NCBI RefSeq assembly: GCF_000196235.1
Contig: NC_008541.1
Location: forward strand, 4,634,946-4,698,945
DNA from: Arthrobacter sp. FB24
GTDB taxonomy: Bacteria; Actinomycetota; Actinomycetes; Actinomycetales; Micrococcaceae
DNA length: 64,000 nt
Reading direction: 5' to 3'
Shown: positions 35,139 through 42,908 of the stretch, piece after piece
How positions within the stretch are numbered: position 1 is the first letter of the stretch
Layout: every line of letters begins with the position of its first letter
Position numbers and translations under genes: made by a program
The notes under the pieces: model-generated
What the model saw: the letters and a program-made list of their open reading frames with translations, nothing else
Told to the model about the DNA's origin: nothing
Databases searched by the model: none

Positions 35139-36439
35139 GCCCGCTCCCCGTTTGCCGGCTTCCCGGCGGCCGCCGCACTCTCCACCAGCGGGAGCCGGAT
35201 GGCCACCACGGTTCCCTCACCCGGCGCGGATTCGATGTCCAACGTTCCCGCCAGGGCCGTCACCCGTTCCCGGAGCGAGCGGAGGCCGTACCCGGAACCG
35301 TCCTTGCGCTGCGGGCTGCCCCCGGATCCCTCCGGCGCCGGCCGGAAGCCTACGCCGTCGTCGTAAATGTCCATGGCCACTTCTGTTCCCATGAAGGACA
35401 GGGTCACGACGGCGGTGCTTGCCTTCGCGTGAACCCACACGTTGGCGAGGCTCGCCTGGGCGGCACGCAGGAGCGTGGTGGAGTATGGATTGGAGAGTTC
35501 AACGGGAGTGCCTTCGAGGTCGAAGCGGCAACGAAAGCCGGCTCCGCGTGCCGCCGCCTCGGCCTCGGTCTTTTCACAGAGCCGGCGGAGGCTGCCCGCC
35601 AAGGACATCTGCTCAAGCGCCGGGGACTGCAGGCCGCGGACAAAGTTGCGCGCCTCTGCGAGGTTGGCGGACGCAGTCTCCTGCATCGTCCGGAGCCGCT
35701 CGCGCGCCGTTGCCGTGTCGCCGTCGTCGAGCGCCTTCTCAGCCGAACGGCCCATCAGCACAATGCTCGAGAAGCCCTGGGCCAGGGTGTCGTGTATTTC
35801 GCGGGCCAGCCGTGCCCGCTCGGTCAGCGTGCCGGCGTCGTGCTGGCTGCGGGCCAGTTCCCCGCGCGTCCGGCGCAATTCCTCGGCCGCCAGCCGCTGG
35901 TTCTCCGCTTCAAGGTAGAGCGCCCGGTATGCGAGGCCGGTGATCACGGCGAAGGCTGCACCGAAGACCGGCCCCAATGCCATCGGCAGCTCCAGCGCCG
36001 GCCCGGCAGTGCCACGGTTGTGGAACCAGAGCGCCACCACAACCAGCACGGTGGACGCCGCAATAACCGGCAGGGCCACGCGCCTCGGCAGTATGTGCAG
36101 CTGCAGGAAGAAAAGCGGAAAGGCCAGCCAGACGAAGTCCGCGCTGGACCATATCAGCACCAGCCACAGGACCGAGACGGCGCCAAGCCACCACACCGCA
36201 TAAGGGCGTGGATCGAAGCGGTTCGTATCCGTGGAGTGGCGCTTCTCCAGCACGGTGCCGATGACGTAGACGGTTGCTAGCAGCAGGGCGAGGGCCAGGC
36301 TGAGCCAGCCGGTCAGCCCGGGGCCGGACACCAGGACGCGCGCCGTGGCCACGAGGAGCAGGACGGCGAAGCCCACGTGGAGGCTGACCCTCAGCAGCCG
36401 CAGGATGATCGCGGACCCGCTGGATTCACCCGGTATCAA
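35135..36439 (-). CDS. sensor histidine kinase (HisKA_3)
   Basis: A 434-residue membrane kinase with about five to six N-terminal helices (about 15-160), then a coiled-coil region (LYLEAENQRLAAEELRRTRGEL). The phospho-acceptor motif is RLAREIHDTLAQGFSSIVLMG, the N-box-like segment is TLLRAAQASLANVWVHA, and DDGVGF and GYGLRSLRERV mark the ATP-binding boxes. The start is TTG after GAGGCAAGTA. It is divergent from the ABC permease gene across about 200 bases that carry the inverted repeat at 36513-36532. Confidence 0.93.
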   Translation of the reverse strand: MIPGESSGSAIILRLLRVSLHVGFAVLLLVATARVLVSGPGLTGWLSLALALLLATVYVIGTVLEKRHSTDTNRFDPRPYAVWWLGAVSVLWLVLIWSSADFVWLAFPLFFLQLHILPRRVALPVIAASTVLVVVALWFHNRGTAGPALELPMALGPVFGAAFAVITGLAYRALYLEAENQRLAAEELRRTRGELARSQHDAGTLTERARLAREIHDTLAQGFSSIVLMGRSAEKALDDGDTATARERLRTMQETASANLAEARNFVRGLQSPALEQMSLAGSLRRLCEKTEAEAAARGAGFRCRFDLEGTPVELSNPYSTTLLRAAQASLANVWVHAKASTAVVTLSFMGTEVAMDIYDDGVGFRPAPEGSGGSPQRKDGSGYGLRSLRERVTALAGTLDIESAPGEGTVVAIRLPLVESAAAAGKPANGERA

Positions 36440-36512
36440 TACTTGCCTCGCATCAATCCAGCGTATCCTCCGGGGCCCGGGTTTCCCGGCGAAAAGGGGC
36501 CCCGCGGCCCGA

Positions 36513-36532
36513 GATCAACCTTTTGGTTGATC
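36513..36532. promoter_or_regulatory. GATCAACC-TTTT-GGTTGATC inverted repeat
   Basis: Perfect 8-bp arms around TTTT, flanked on both sides by CCGCGG (36502-36507 and 36532-36537). It lies in the divergent promoter region between the kinase gene and the ABC permease gene. The half-site ATCAACC/GGTTGAT also occurs in the hairpin inside the other kinase gene (17426-17473). Confidence 0.5.
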
Positions 36533-36640
36533 CGCGGTTCCACCAGCTGTCTCCGGCTGACCAACCGGCCTGCCGATGTGCAGTGCCGCACGCGGCGGAA
36601 GAGTGGAACCAGCACGCCACACCGCCACGAAAGGAAACCC

Positions 36641-37726
36641 GTGTTTCTCGCTATTCGCGATCTCCGCTTTGCCAAAGGACGCTTTGCCCTGATGGCAGCC
36701 GTTATCGCCCTGATCACCTTGTTGCTCGTGATGCTCTCTGGCCTCACCGCCGGTTTGGGAAACCAGTCGACGTCGGCAATCACCGCGCTGCGGGCCGACC
36801 AGATCGTGTTCGGAGCCCCCGCCGGCACTCCGGCCAAGGCATCCTTCACCGAATCGGAAGTGAGCCGCGACCAGCTGGCCGCCTGGTCGGGACGGGACGG
36901 GGTTTCGGGGGTGGAGGCGCTCGGCATCAGCCAGGCCCGCGCTCAGGCCGTTGGCCCCGCCGGAGCCCCGGGCGGCACCGCAAACGTGGCCGTCTTCGGA
37001 TCCGGAAACGGAAACTCGGGGGACCCGGAGGACGGAACAGTAGTGGTGGGCGAAACCCTCGCTGCGGACCTGCACCTGAGCCCCGGCAGCCGCCTTGCGG
37101 TGGGCGGGGCGGAACTTGCCGTTGCGGACATCGTCCCGGACGAGTGGTACTCGCATACCGGCGTCATCTGGACGTCGCTGAACGACTGGCGGCAATTGGC
37201 CCGCGCAGGCAACGGATCACTCGGCACCGTGCTGGCCGTAACGTTCGACGCCGGCGCCCGGGTTGACGTGGACGCCGCCAACGCGGCGGCGGGAACAGTC
37301 AGCGCCACCCGTGAAGGCTCGTTCCAGGCGCTGGGGTCGTTCAAAAGCGAAAACGGCTCGCTGGTGCTGATGCAGGCGTTCCTGTACGGCATCTCGGCCC
37401 TGGTGATCGTGGCGTTCCTGACGGTATGGACTGTTCAGCGGACCCGCGACATTGCCGTCGTCAAGGCAATGGGCGGGTCCCCGGGGTATGTGCTCCGCGA
37501 TGCGATGGCGCAGGCCGGGATGGTGCTGGCAGCAGGGACGGTTACCGGCGGCGGAGCAGGACTGCTCGGCGGGATTTTTGCGGCACAGGCTGCCCCGTTC
37601 CTGGTCACACCGGACACCACGCTCGTTCCCATTGCCGGAATCCTGCTCCTGGGCCTCAGCGGAGCCGTCGTGGCGGTCCGCGGCGTTACCCGGGTTGACC
37701 CGCTACTTGCCCTCGGCGGCAACTGA
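36641..37726 (+). CDS. ABC transporter permease (FtsX/MacB-like)
   Basis: A 361-residue permease with one N-terminal helix (about 15-37, FALMAAVIALITLLLVMLSGL), a large extracytoplasmic domain (about 40-235), and three C-terminal helices. This is the FtsX/MacB layout, with TVQRTRDIAVVKAMGGSPGYVLRDAM as the characteristic cytoplasmic loop. The start is GTG after AAGGAAACCC. It is followed after 41 bases by its ATPase. It may export a lipid-like or peptide compound. Confidence 0.9.
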   Translation: MFLAIRDLRFAKGRFALMAAVIALITLLLVMLSGLTAGLGNQSTSAITALRADQIVFGAPAGTPAKASFTESEVSRDQLAAWSGRDGVSGVEALGISQARAQAVGPAGAPGGTANVAVFGSGNGNSGDPEDGTVVVGETLAADLHLSPGSRLAVGGAELAVADIVPDEWYSHTGVIWTSLNDWRQLARAGNGSLGTVLAVTFDAGARVDVDAANAAAGTVSATREGSFQALGSFKSENGSLVLMQAFLYGISALVIVAFLTVWTVQRTRDIAVVKAMGGSPGYVLRDAMAQAGMVLAAGTVTGGGAGLLGGIFAAQAAPFLVTPDTTLVPIAGILLLGLSGAVVAVRGVTRVDPLLALGGN

Positions 37727-37767
37727 TTTCTCCCCACTACAGCTATATTCCTCGAAAGGAATACTCA

Positions 37768-38481
37768 TTGGACACCCCGCTCAACCTCGTCAACGTCACG
37801 CTCGAGTACCCGGACGGAGACGCCACCCTCAAGGCACTGGACCAGGTCAGTCTCGCCGTCGGCGCAGGGGACTTCCTAGCCCTCGTGGGCCCCTCAGGGT
37901 CCGGGAAGTCATCCCTGCTGGCAGTCTCCGCTGCGCTCATCCGGCCCACGTCCGGCGCTGCGACAATCGACGGCGAGGTGATCACCGGCCTCCGGGACGC
38001 TGAGCTGACAGCCCTGCGCCGGGAGAAGATCGGCATCATCTTCCAGCAACCCAACCTCCTGCCGTCACTGACTGCGGCCGAACAGCTCGTACTGGCGGAC
38101 CACCTGCGCGGGAAACCCTTGGCGGCCGCCCGCAGGCGCGCGGCCGAGCTCCTGGACGTCGTCGGACTCGGTACAGTCCGGGACAAACGCCCTCACCAGT
38201 TGTCGGGTGGTCAGCGCCAACGCGTCAACATTGCACGGGCCTTAATGGGCCGGCCCAAGGTACTGCTGGTGGACGAACCGACGGCGGCGCTGGACCACGA
38301 GCGAAGCGCCGGCATTGTCCGGCTGCTGCGCGAGGTCACCGACGAATTCAATGTGGCCACGGTGATGGTCACGCACGACACAGAATTCGTGTCACTGACG
38401 GATGCCGTGGCCACCATGCGGGACGGGCGGATCCGTTCCCTTCAGCCCTCAGGCAGTGCCCCGTCGCGGGCTTCATCATAG
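37768..38481 (+). CDS. ABC transporter ATP-binding protein (LolD/MacB type)
   Basis: A 237-residue ATPase. Walker A is VGPSGSGKSSL, the Q-loop is FQQPNLLPSLT, the signature is QLSGGQRQRVNIARAL, Walker B is VLLVDEPTAALD, and the switch His is in VTHDTEF. The start is TTG (LDTPLNLV) after GAAAGGAA. It pairs with the FtsX-like permease. Its last 40 bases overlap the end of the convergent HxlR gene. Confidence 0.93.
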   Translation: MDTPLNLVNVTLEYPDGDATLKALDQVSLAVGAGDFLALVGPSGSGKSSLLAVSAALIRPTSGAATIDGEVITGLRDAELTALRREKIGIIFQQPNLLPSLTAAEQLVLADHLRGKPLAAARRRAAELLDVVGLGTVRDKRPHQLSGGQRQRVNIARALMGRPKVLLVDEPTAALDHERSAGIVRLLREVTDEFNVATVMVTHDTEFVSLTDAVATMRDGRIRSLQPSGSAPSRASS

Positions 38482-38846
38482 GCATCCCGGGCGTTCAGGA
38501 TGCTGGGAACGTTGGACTCCGCCCATTCCCGGAGGACAGTGAGAGGGCCCAGCAGCGACAACCCCAAATCGGTCAGCTGGTAGTCCACCCGGGGAGGGAC
38601 CTGGGCGTATACCGTCCGGGTGATCAGCCCGTCGCGTTCCAGCGCTCTTAGGGTCTGCGTCAGGACCTTGGGCGTGATCACGTGGACGTGCTTGCGCAAT
38701 TCGGAGAAGCGGACGGGGCCGTCGGACAGCACCTGGACCACCAGCGACGCCCATTTGTCGCCGATTCGCTGGAACACAACCCTGGACGGGCACCGCGGAT
38801 CCATGATGTCCGCACCTGGCGTGGCCTCGCGCGTAAGGGTATCCAT
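38442..38846 (-). CDS. HxlR family regulator
   Basis: A 134-residue winged-helix regulator. HxlR hallmarks are the N-terminal Cys (DPRCPSRVVFQRIGDKWASLV), the LSDGPVRFSELRKHVHVITPKVLTQTLRALERDGLITRTVY core, and PRVDYQLTDLGLSLLGPL. The single Cys near residue 19 may sense thiol stress or aldehydes, as known for some members. I chose the ATG at MDTLTREAT. It is divergent from an NAD(P)-binding reductase gene, its likely target. Confidence 0.92.
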   Translation of the reverse strand: MDTLTREATPGADIMDPRCPSRVVFQRIGDKWASLVVQVLSDGPVRFSELRKHVHVITPKVLTQTLRALERDGLITRTVYAQVPPRVDYQLTDLGLSLLGPLTVLREWAESNVPSILNARDAYDEARDGALPEG

Positions 38847-38869
38847 TCGGTACCTCGTTTCTTCTAAGC

Positions 38870-38890
38870 CTCTAGGTATCCTAGAGATAC
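38870..38890. promoter_or_regulatory. HxlR-type operator palindromes
   Basis: Two overlapping palindromes lie between the divergent HxlR and reductase genes: CTCTAGG-TAT-CCTAGAG (38870-38886) and GTATC-CTAGA-GATAC (38876-38890). This is the normal place and type of site for an HxlR dimer. Confidence 0.65.
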
Positions 38891-38925
38891 TGTGAATTCC
38901 TACGATACCCAATACGAGGAGCGGC

Positions 38926-39576
38926 ATGAAAATCGCAGTGTATGGTGCCACCGGGATGGTGGGCGGCCAGATCGTCAAAGAATCGTTGCGGCGGGGCCAC
39001 GACGTCACGGCCATTTCGCGGACTGGCGCGGCGGTACCCGGCGCCACCGCGTGCCGGGCGGAACTGGCGGACGTACACACGTTTACCAGCGTTGCCAGGG
39101 ATCACGACGCCGTTGTGCTGGCCACGGTGCCCAGCCGCACGGGCGGGGATCACGGCGAATGGCTGGCTGCGATGAAGGCGGCCTTCGGCAGCGCCGGCAC
39201 AACGCGACTGCTGGTGGTGGGCGGAGCGGGGGCTCTCGAAATCAACGGCGTGCGCCTGTGCGATTCCCCCGACTTCCCCGAGCCCTACCGTCCCGAAGCC
39301 CGCAGCATGGCCGCCGCTTACGATGAGATCCGCTCAGCCCCGGAGGCCCTCAACTGGACCATGCTGGCGCCCGCCCCCGTGATGCAGCCGGGGGCCCGGA
39401 GCGGTAAGTACGTCACGGCCGACAATTCGCCTGCGGGGCGGTCCATCACCACCCAGGACTTCGCCGTAGCCATGCTGGACGAGCTGGAGAAACCGTCCCA
39501 CGTCCGCGCCCGTTTCACGGTGGCGAACCCTGAAGCAAACACGGACGCCGTCGCCGCGGCCCAACCCGTGTCCTGA
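38926..39576 (+). CDS. NAD(P)-binding reductase (NmrA/COG2910-like)
   Basis: A 216-residue Rossmann-fold protein opening MKIAVYGATGMVGGQIVKESLRRGHDV, with the GxTGMxG dinucleotide motif. It resembles putative NADH-flavin reductases and atypical short-chain dehydrogenases and lacks a YxxxK catalytic pair. Divergence from an HxlR regulator suggests induction by thiol, quinone or aldehyde stress, as for similar pairs. Confidence 0.86.
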   Translation: MKIAVYGATGMVGGQIVKESLRRGHDVTAISRTGAAVPGATACRAELADVHTFTSVARDHDAVVLATVPSRTGGDHGEWLAAMKAAFGSAGTTRLLVVGGAGALEINGVRLCDSPDFPEPYRPEARSMAAAYDEIRSAPEALNWTMLAPAPVMQPGARSGKYVTADNSPAGRSITTQDFAVAMLDELEKPSHVRARFTVANPEANTDAVAAAQPVS

Positions 39577-39601
39577 TTGCCTGATTCCGGAATCCGCAGC
39601 C

Positions 39602-41041
39602 TCAAAAACGGAGCGGGGGGACCTTCAGGCCGAATATGTCCTTGAGGGCATACCTTGCCGCATGGAAGCCGGGCATGCCGGTGACACCGGGCCCGGGAGG
39701 TGTGGACGAGGAGCACAGGTACACGCCTGCCAGGGGCGTTCGCCAGGGCACGGGACTGATCACCGGCCGCTGGATCAATCCGCGGAGATCCATAAGCCCG
39801 GCCGCAAAGTCCCCTCCTACGTAATTCTGGTTGTATTCCGCCAGCCCGGCAGCCGTGGTCACATGGACCTGGACCACGAGGTCCCGGAAGCCCGGCGCAA
39901 AACGTTCCAGCTGGGCCGTCACCGCCTCCGCCATATTCACCGTTGAACCTGACGGAACATGACAATACGTCCACAGGATGTGCCGTCCGTACGGAGCGCG
40001 GGAATCGTCAAACCGTGACGGTTGGGACACCAGGACGTAAGGCCGTTCCGGATGCTTCCCGGAAGCCACCTGGTTCTCGGCCTCGGCCATCTCTGCGCGT
40101 GTGCCGCCCACGTGGACAGTTCCGGCGTCGGCCAATCCGGCCGCCTCCCACGGGACAGGTCCGGACAGGATGAAATCCACCTTGCAGGCGGCATTTCCAA
40201 AGCGGAACGACTCCAGCGACCGGCGGTATCCGGCCGGCAAGTTATCCCCGGCGAGCCTGACCAGCGCGGGCGGCGCGATGTCCAGGAGGGTCGCCCTGGC
40301 CGGCGGCAGCTCCGCCAGGGATTCGATCCGCCGTCCGGTTTCCACTGTCCCGCCATGGGCTTCGATGTCCCGCACCATGGCGCGGGCGATGGATGCGGAC
40401 CCGCCCACGGGGATCGGCCAGCCCTGCGCGTGTGCCAACGTCCCGAGCATCAGGCCGGCCCCTGCCGGTGCCAGCGACGGCAGCCGCCCCACCGAGTGTG
40501 CTGCGACGCCGGTCAGCAGGGCGGGCACAAGCTCGTCGCTGAACCTGGCGTTCCATGCCGCAGAGCCCTGCTCCAGTGTCCGCACGCCGAAAAGCACGGC
40601 GGCAACGGGATCGCGCGGGATCCGCAGGAGCTGGTTAAGCGTGAAGTCGGCAATGCCGTCCGCCCGGCGCACGAGGGGTGCCATCAGCCGCTTGTAAGCG
40701 GGCCCATCCGGTCCGAGTCCTGCGGCAGTGCGGTCCAGGGAACGGTAGGCCAAGGCAGCCCGGCCGCCGTCCAGAGGTGATCCGAAGGAAAGCTCCGGAG
40801 TGACGAGGTCAATCCGGCGGGACAGCTCGAAGGCTTGGAAGAACGGCGAGACAAGGGCCATCGGCTGGACGGCCGAACAAATGTCGTGCAGGTGGCCGGG
40901 CTGCATGAGTTCCGAGGTCCGCAGACCGCCCCCGGCGGTCTCCGCGGCTTCGAACACGTGCACCTTGAGGCCTGCCCTGGCCATGGTCACGGCAGCGGCA
41001 AGTCCGTTCGGCCCCGAACCTACGACGGTGACCTCAGGCAT
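39602..41041 (-). CDS. CrtI-like FAD-dependent oxidoreductase
   Basis: A 479-residue flavoprotein of the phytoene desaturase/NAD(P)-FAD oxidoreductase group. The N-terminal FAD motif is VTVVGSGPNGLAAAVTMARAGLKVHVFEAAETAGGG. The C-terminal FAD-contact region is YLCSSSTPPGPGVTGMPGFHAA. No carotenoid genes are adjacent, so phytoene need not be the substrate. It overlaps the preceding GT87-like gene by 8 bases, so the two are likely co-transcribed. Confidence 0.86.
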   Translation of the reverse strand: MPEVTVVGSGPNGLAAAVTMARAGLKVHVFEAAETAGGGLRTSELMQPGHLHDICSAVQPMALVSPFFQAFELSRRIDLVTPELSFGSPLDGGRAALAYRSLDRTAAGLGPDGPAYKRLMAPLVRRADGIADFTLNQLLRIPRDPVAAVLFGVRTLEQGSAAWNARFSDELVPALLTGVAAHSVGRLPSLAPAGAGLMLGTLAHAQGWPIPVGGSASIARAMVRDIEAHGGTVETGRRIESLAELPPARATLLDIAPPALVRLAGDNLPAGYRRSLESFRFGNAACKVDFILSGPVPWEAAGLADAGTVHVGGTRAEMAEAENQVASGKHPERPYVLVSQPSRFDDSRAPYGRHILWTYCHVPSGSTVNMAEAVTAQLERFAPGFRDLVVQVHVTTAAGLAEYNQNYVGGDFAAGLMDLRGLIQRPVISPVPWRTPLAGVYLCSSSTPPGPGVTGMPGFHAARYALKDIFGLKVPPLRF

Positions 41042-42503
41042 TGCCGGCCGTCCGCCGCCAGGGGAGTGCCGACGCCGCCGGGTCTGCCGGATTCAGGCGC
41101 AACCAGTCGCGCGCGCCGTCGAACGGGCCTCCCTGCGGATCGTCCACCGAGTGGCGGCGGACCACATCGTGGCCGGGGTCACGGATATCCCAGGCCACAC
41201 GGGCCATCAGGTAGGCCGTTGCGATCATGTGCAGACCCACGGCCAATACGTAATACGGCATGTCGATATTGTGCTGCGTCGGGCCGCCGCTGGTCACCTG
41301 TCCCAGGTACATCCACACGGCCGCCCAGTGCAGCCCTTCGATGCCCTGCCAGATCAGGAAGTCACGCCAGCGCGGACGGGCCAGGGCCAGCAGCGGAATC
41401 AGCCAGATGACGAACTGGGGTGAGTACACCTTGTTGGTCAGGATAAACGCTGCGACGATCAGGAACGCCAGTTGCGCCAGGCGGGGCCTGCGGGGGGCCG
41501 TCAGGGCCAGGACGGCGATGAGAACGCAGCTGATGAGGAACAGATTGAGGGCCAGGGTGTTGATGGCTTCGGGCCCCAGGGGCAGCCACTGCAGGCGCCC
41601 GGCCACGAGGTTGTACGCAAACCAGGGTGAGCTGTAACCGGCCGGGCGGTCTTCCGTGAATTGGTAGAAGTACTTCCAGCCCGAGGGGTTCATTGCAGCG
41701 ATGGGGACGTTGACGGCGAGCCAGGCAGCGACGGCGGCCGCTGCGGTGACCAGCAGCGGCCGGATTTTTCCTGTCCTCAGGGCAAGCAGGAGGATCGCAC
41801 CGAAGACCAGTAGGGGATACAGCTTGGTGGCCGTTCCCAGGCCAATGAAGACGCCGGCCAGCACTAGCCGTTCGCGGGAAAAGAAATACATGCCGACGGC
41901 GAGCAGGCCCACCGCCCACATGTCCCAGTTGATCACTCCGGCGAGGATGATTCCGGGGGCCACCGCAACCATGGCGGCATCCCAGGGCCGGCGCCCGCTC
42001 ATGCGCGCCGTGGCAAGGACCGTGACAATCCACACGGCGGCGATGAGGGTGGCGTTGACGTCGAAGTAGCCAAGAATGCGGGCGTCAGTGGCGCCCTGTC
42101 CGGGCACCAGCATGGCCGTCAGTCCCGCGATGATGCCCATCAGGACCGGATATTCGAAGAAACTGCCTTCACTGAAGAAGGGAAAGGTGCCCTCGCCGAG
42201 TCCCCGGTTGCGGAAGAGTTCCGGGAAATCGGAGTAGCAGGTGGAATAGAACTGGCCCGGCGACTCCCAGCCGTTCACCCGGCAGTAGTTCTTGACCATG
42301 ATGCTTGCCAGGGCTGCCAGCACGGTGAGGATAATGAGGACGCGTTCAACGGTGAAGAATCCCGGCGAGACGATGCCCGGTGCGGCCCGCCGTCCCATCG
42401 GTCCGCCGATCAGCTCGGTGAAGTTCCTGAGCAGGAGATCACTTCGGCTGGGGATAACCAGGCGGGACCGTTTTCGGTGCGCCGGCGGCATTGTCTCCTG
42501 CAT
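41034..42503 (-). CDS. GT87-like polyprenol-phosphate mannosyltransferase family protein
   Basis: A 489-residue polytopic membrane protein with about 10-12 helices. It has the DUF2029/GT87-like layout: a first extracytoplasmic loop with CYSDFPELFRNRGLGEGTFPFF and EYPVLMGI, and a charged motif (FIGLGTATKLYPLLV) after mid-protein helices. Actinobacterial relatives use polyprenyl-phosphate-mannose outside the membrane for lipoglycan synthesis; the acceptor here is unknown. The start region is open to doubt: ATGs at 42503 and 42491 are both possible. It lies downstream of a terminator that overlaps a small upstream frame. Confidence 0.82.
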   Translation of the reverse strand: MQETMPPAHRKRSRLVIPSRSDLLLRNFTELIGGPMGRRAAPGIVSPGFFTVERVLIILTVLAALASIMVKNYCRVNGWESPGQFYSTCYSDFPELFRNRGLGEGTFPFFSEGSFFEYPVLMGIIAGLTAMLVPGQGATDARILGYFDVNATLIAAVWIVTVLATARMSGRRPWDAAMVAVAPGIILAGVINWDMWAVGLLAVGMYFFSRERLVLAGVFIGLGTATKLYPLLVFGAILLLALRTGKIRPLLVTAAAAVAAWLAVNVPIAAMNPSGWKYFYQFTEDRPAGYSSPWFAYNLVAGRLQWLPLGPEAINTLALNLFLISCVLIAVLALTAPRRPRLAQLAFLIVAAFILTNKVYSPQFVIWLIPLLALARPRWRDFLIWQGIEGLHWAAVWMYLGQVTSGGPTQHNIDMPYYVLAVGLHMIATAYLMARVAWDIRDPGHDVVRRHSVDDPQGGPFDGARDWLRLNPADPAASALPWRRTAGNA

Positions 42504-42621
42504 TCCTCGAGCTTACCGTCGCTCCTGCGGGATCCGGCCCCGGTATACAGCTGCTCCGGCAAACAAAAAGCCCACGCGTGGCCGCGTGGGCTTTTTGAGC
42601 ATGGATATGGGTCGTCGCCAT
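42439..42621 (-). CDS. possible His-rich leader peptide ORF
   Basis: A 60-codon frame beginning MATTHIHAQKAHAATRGLF, preceded by an excellent ribosome-binding site (AGGAGG, five bases before ATG). Codons 9-19 are encoded by an intrinsic terminator hairpin (42565-42596), and the end overlaps the GT87-like start. A ribosome reading this frame would melt the hairpin. It may be a leader peptide for attenuation of the glycosyltransferase operon, or simply a short frame with chance signals. It is not recognised as a protein family. Confidence 0.35.
   Translation of the reverse strand: MATTHIHAQKAHAATRGLFVCRSSCIPGPDPAGATVSSRNAGDNAAGAPKTVPPGYPQPK
42565..42596. terminator. intrinsic terminator/attenuator hairpin
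   Basis: Perfect stem AAAAAGCCCACGCG ... CGCGTGGGCTTTTT around a 4-base loop, with A and T tracts on either side. On the minus strand it would end transcripts from the small gene at 42687-42830 before they reach the GT87-like gene. Confidence 0.8.
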
Positions 42622-42686
42622 CGGGTCCTCCTGGATATTTCCGTTCCCGACTGCAGCACGGGAGCTCAAGAAACAGGGCCTTGGCC

Positions 42687-42830
42687 TCAGCGGATGATGC
42701 CGCCCATCTGGTGCAGTACGACGTAGACGTCTTCGCGGTTCTGGTCCAGAAGCTGGCCGTTGAACAGCGTCTTGTTCTTCAGAGCCGGCTGCCAGCCAAA
42801 GCGCAGGACGCTTCGGAGTATTTTCAGCAT
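42687..42830 (-). CDS. 47-residue small protein
   Basis: A short, basic protein opening MLKILRSVLRFGWQPALKN and ending YVVLHQMGGIIR. The ATG follows GGAGGTAACC, a near-perfect ribosome-binding site. The first 13 residues would form an amphipathic cationic helix. An in-frame GTG at 42908 with AAAGGA upstream would give a 73-residue form. No family is recognised; a membrane-active peptide, small regulator or precursor peptide are all possible. The upstream DNA is AT-rich and full of inverted repeats, suggesting tight regulation. Confidence 0.6.
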   Translation of the reverse strand: MLKILRSVLRFGWQPALKNKTLFNGQLLDQNREDVYVVLHQMGGIIR

Positions 42831-42908
42831 GGTTACCTCCTCCCGTGATGTTGCTCGGCGGCGCCGGCCATGATCGGCCTGCGCGGTGGCAGTGGCGTTG
42901 ATGCTCAC

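Noticed and set aside
42565..42621. His-operon-type attenuator in the His-containing leader frame
   Set aside because: Only three His codons lie before the hairpin, not a run, and no histidine biosynthesis gene follows. General attenuation is kept as a finding, His-specific control is not.
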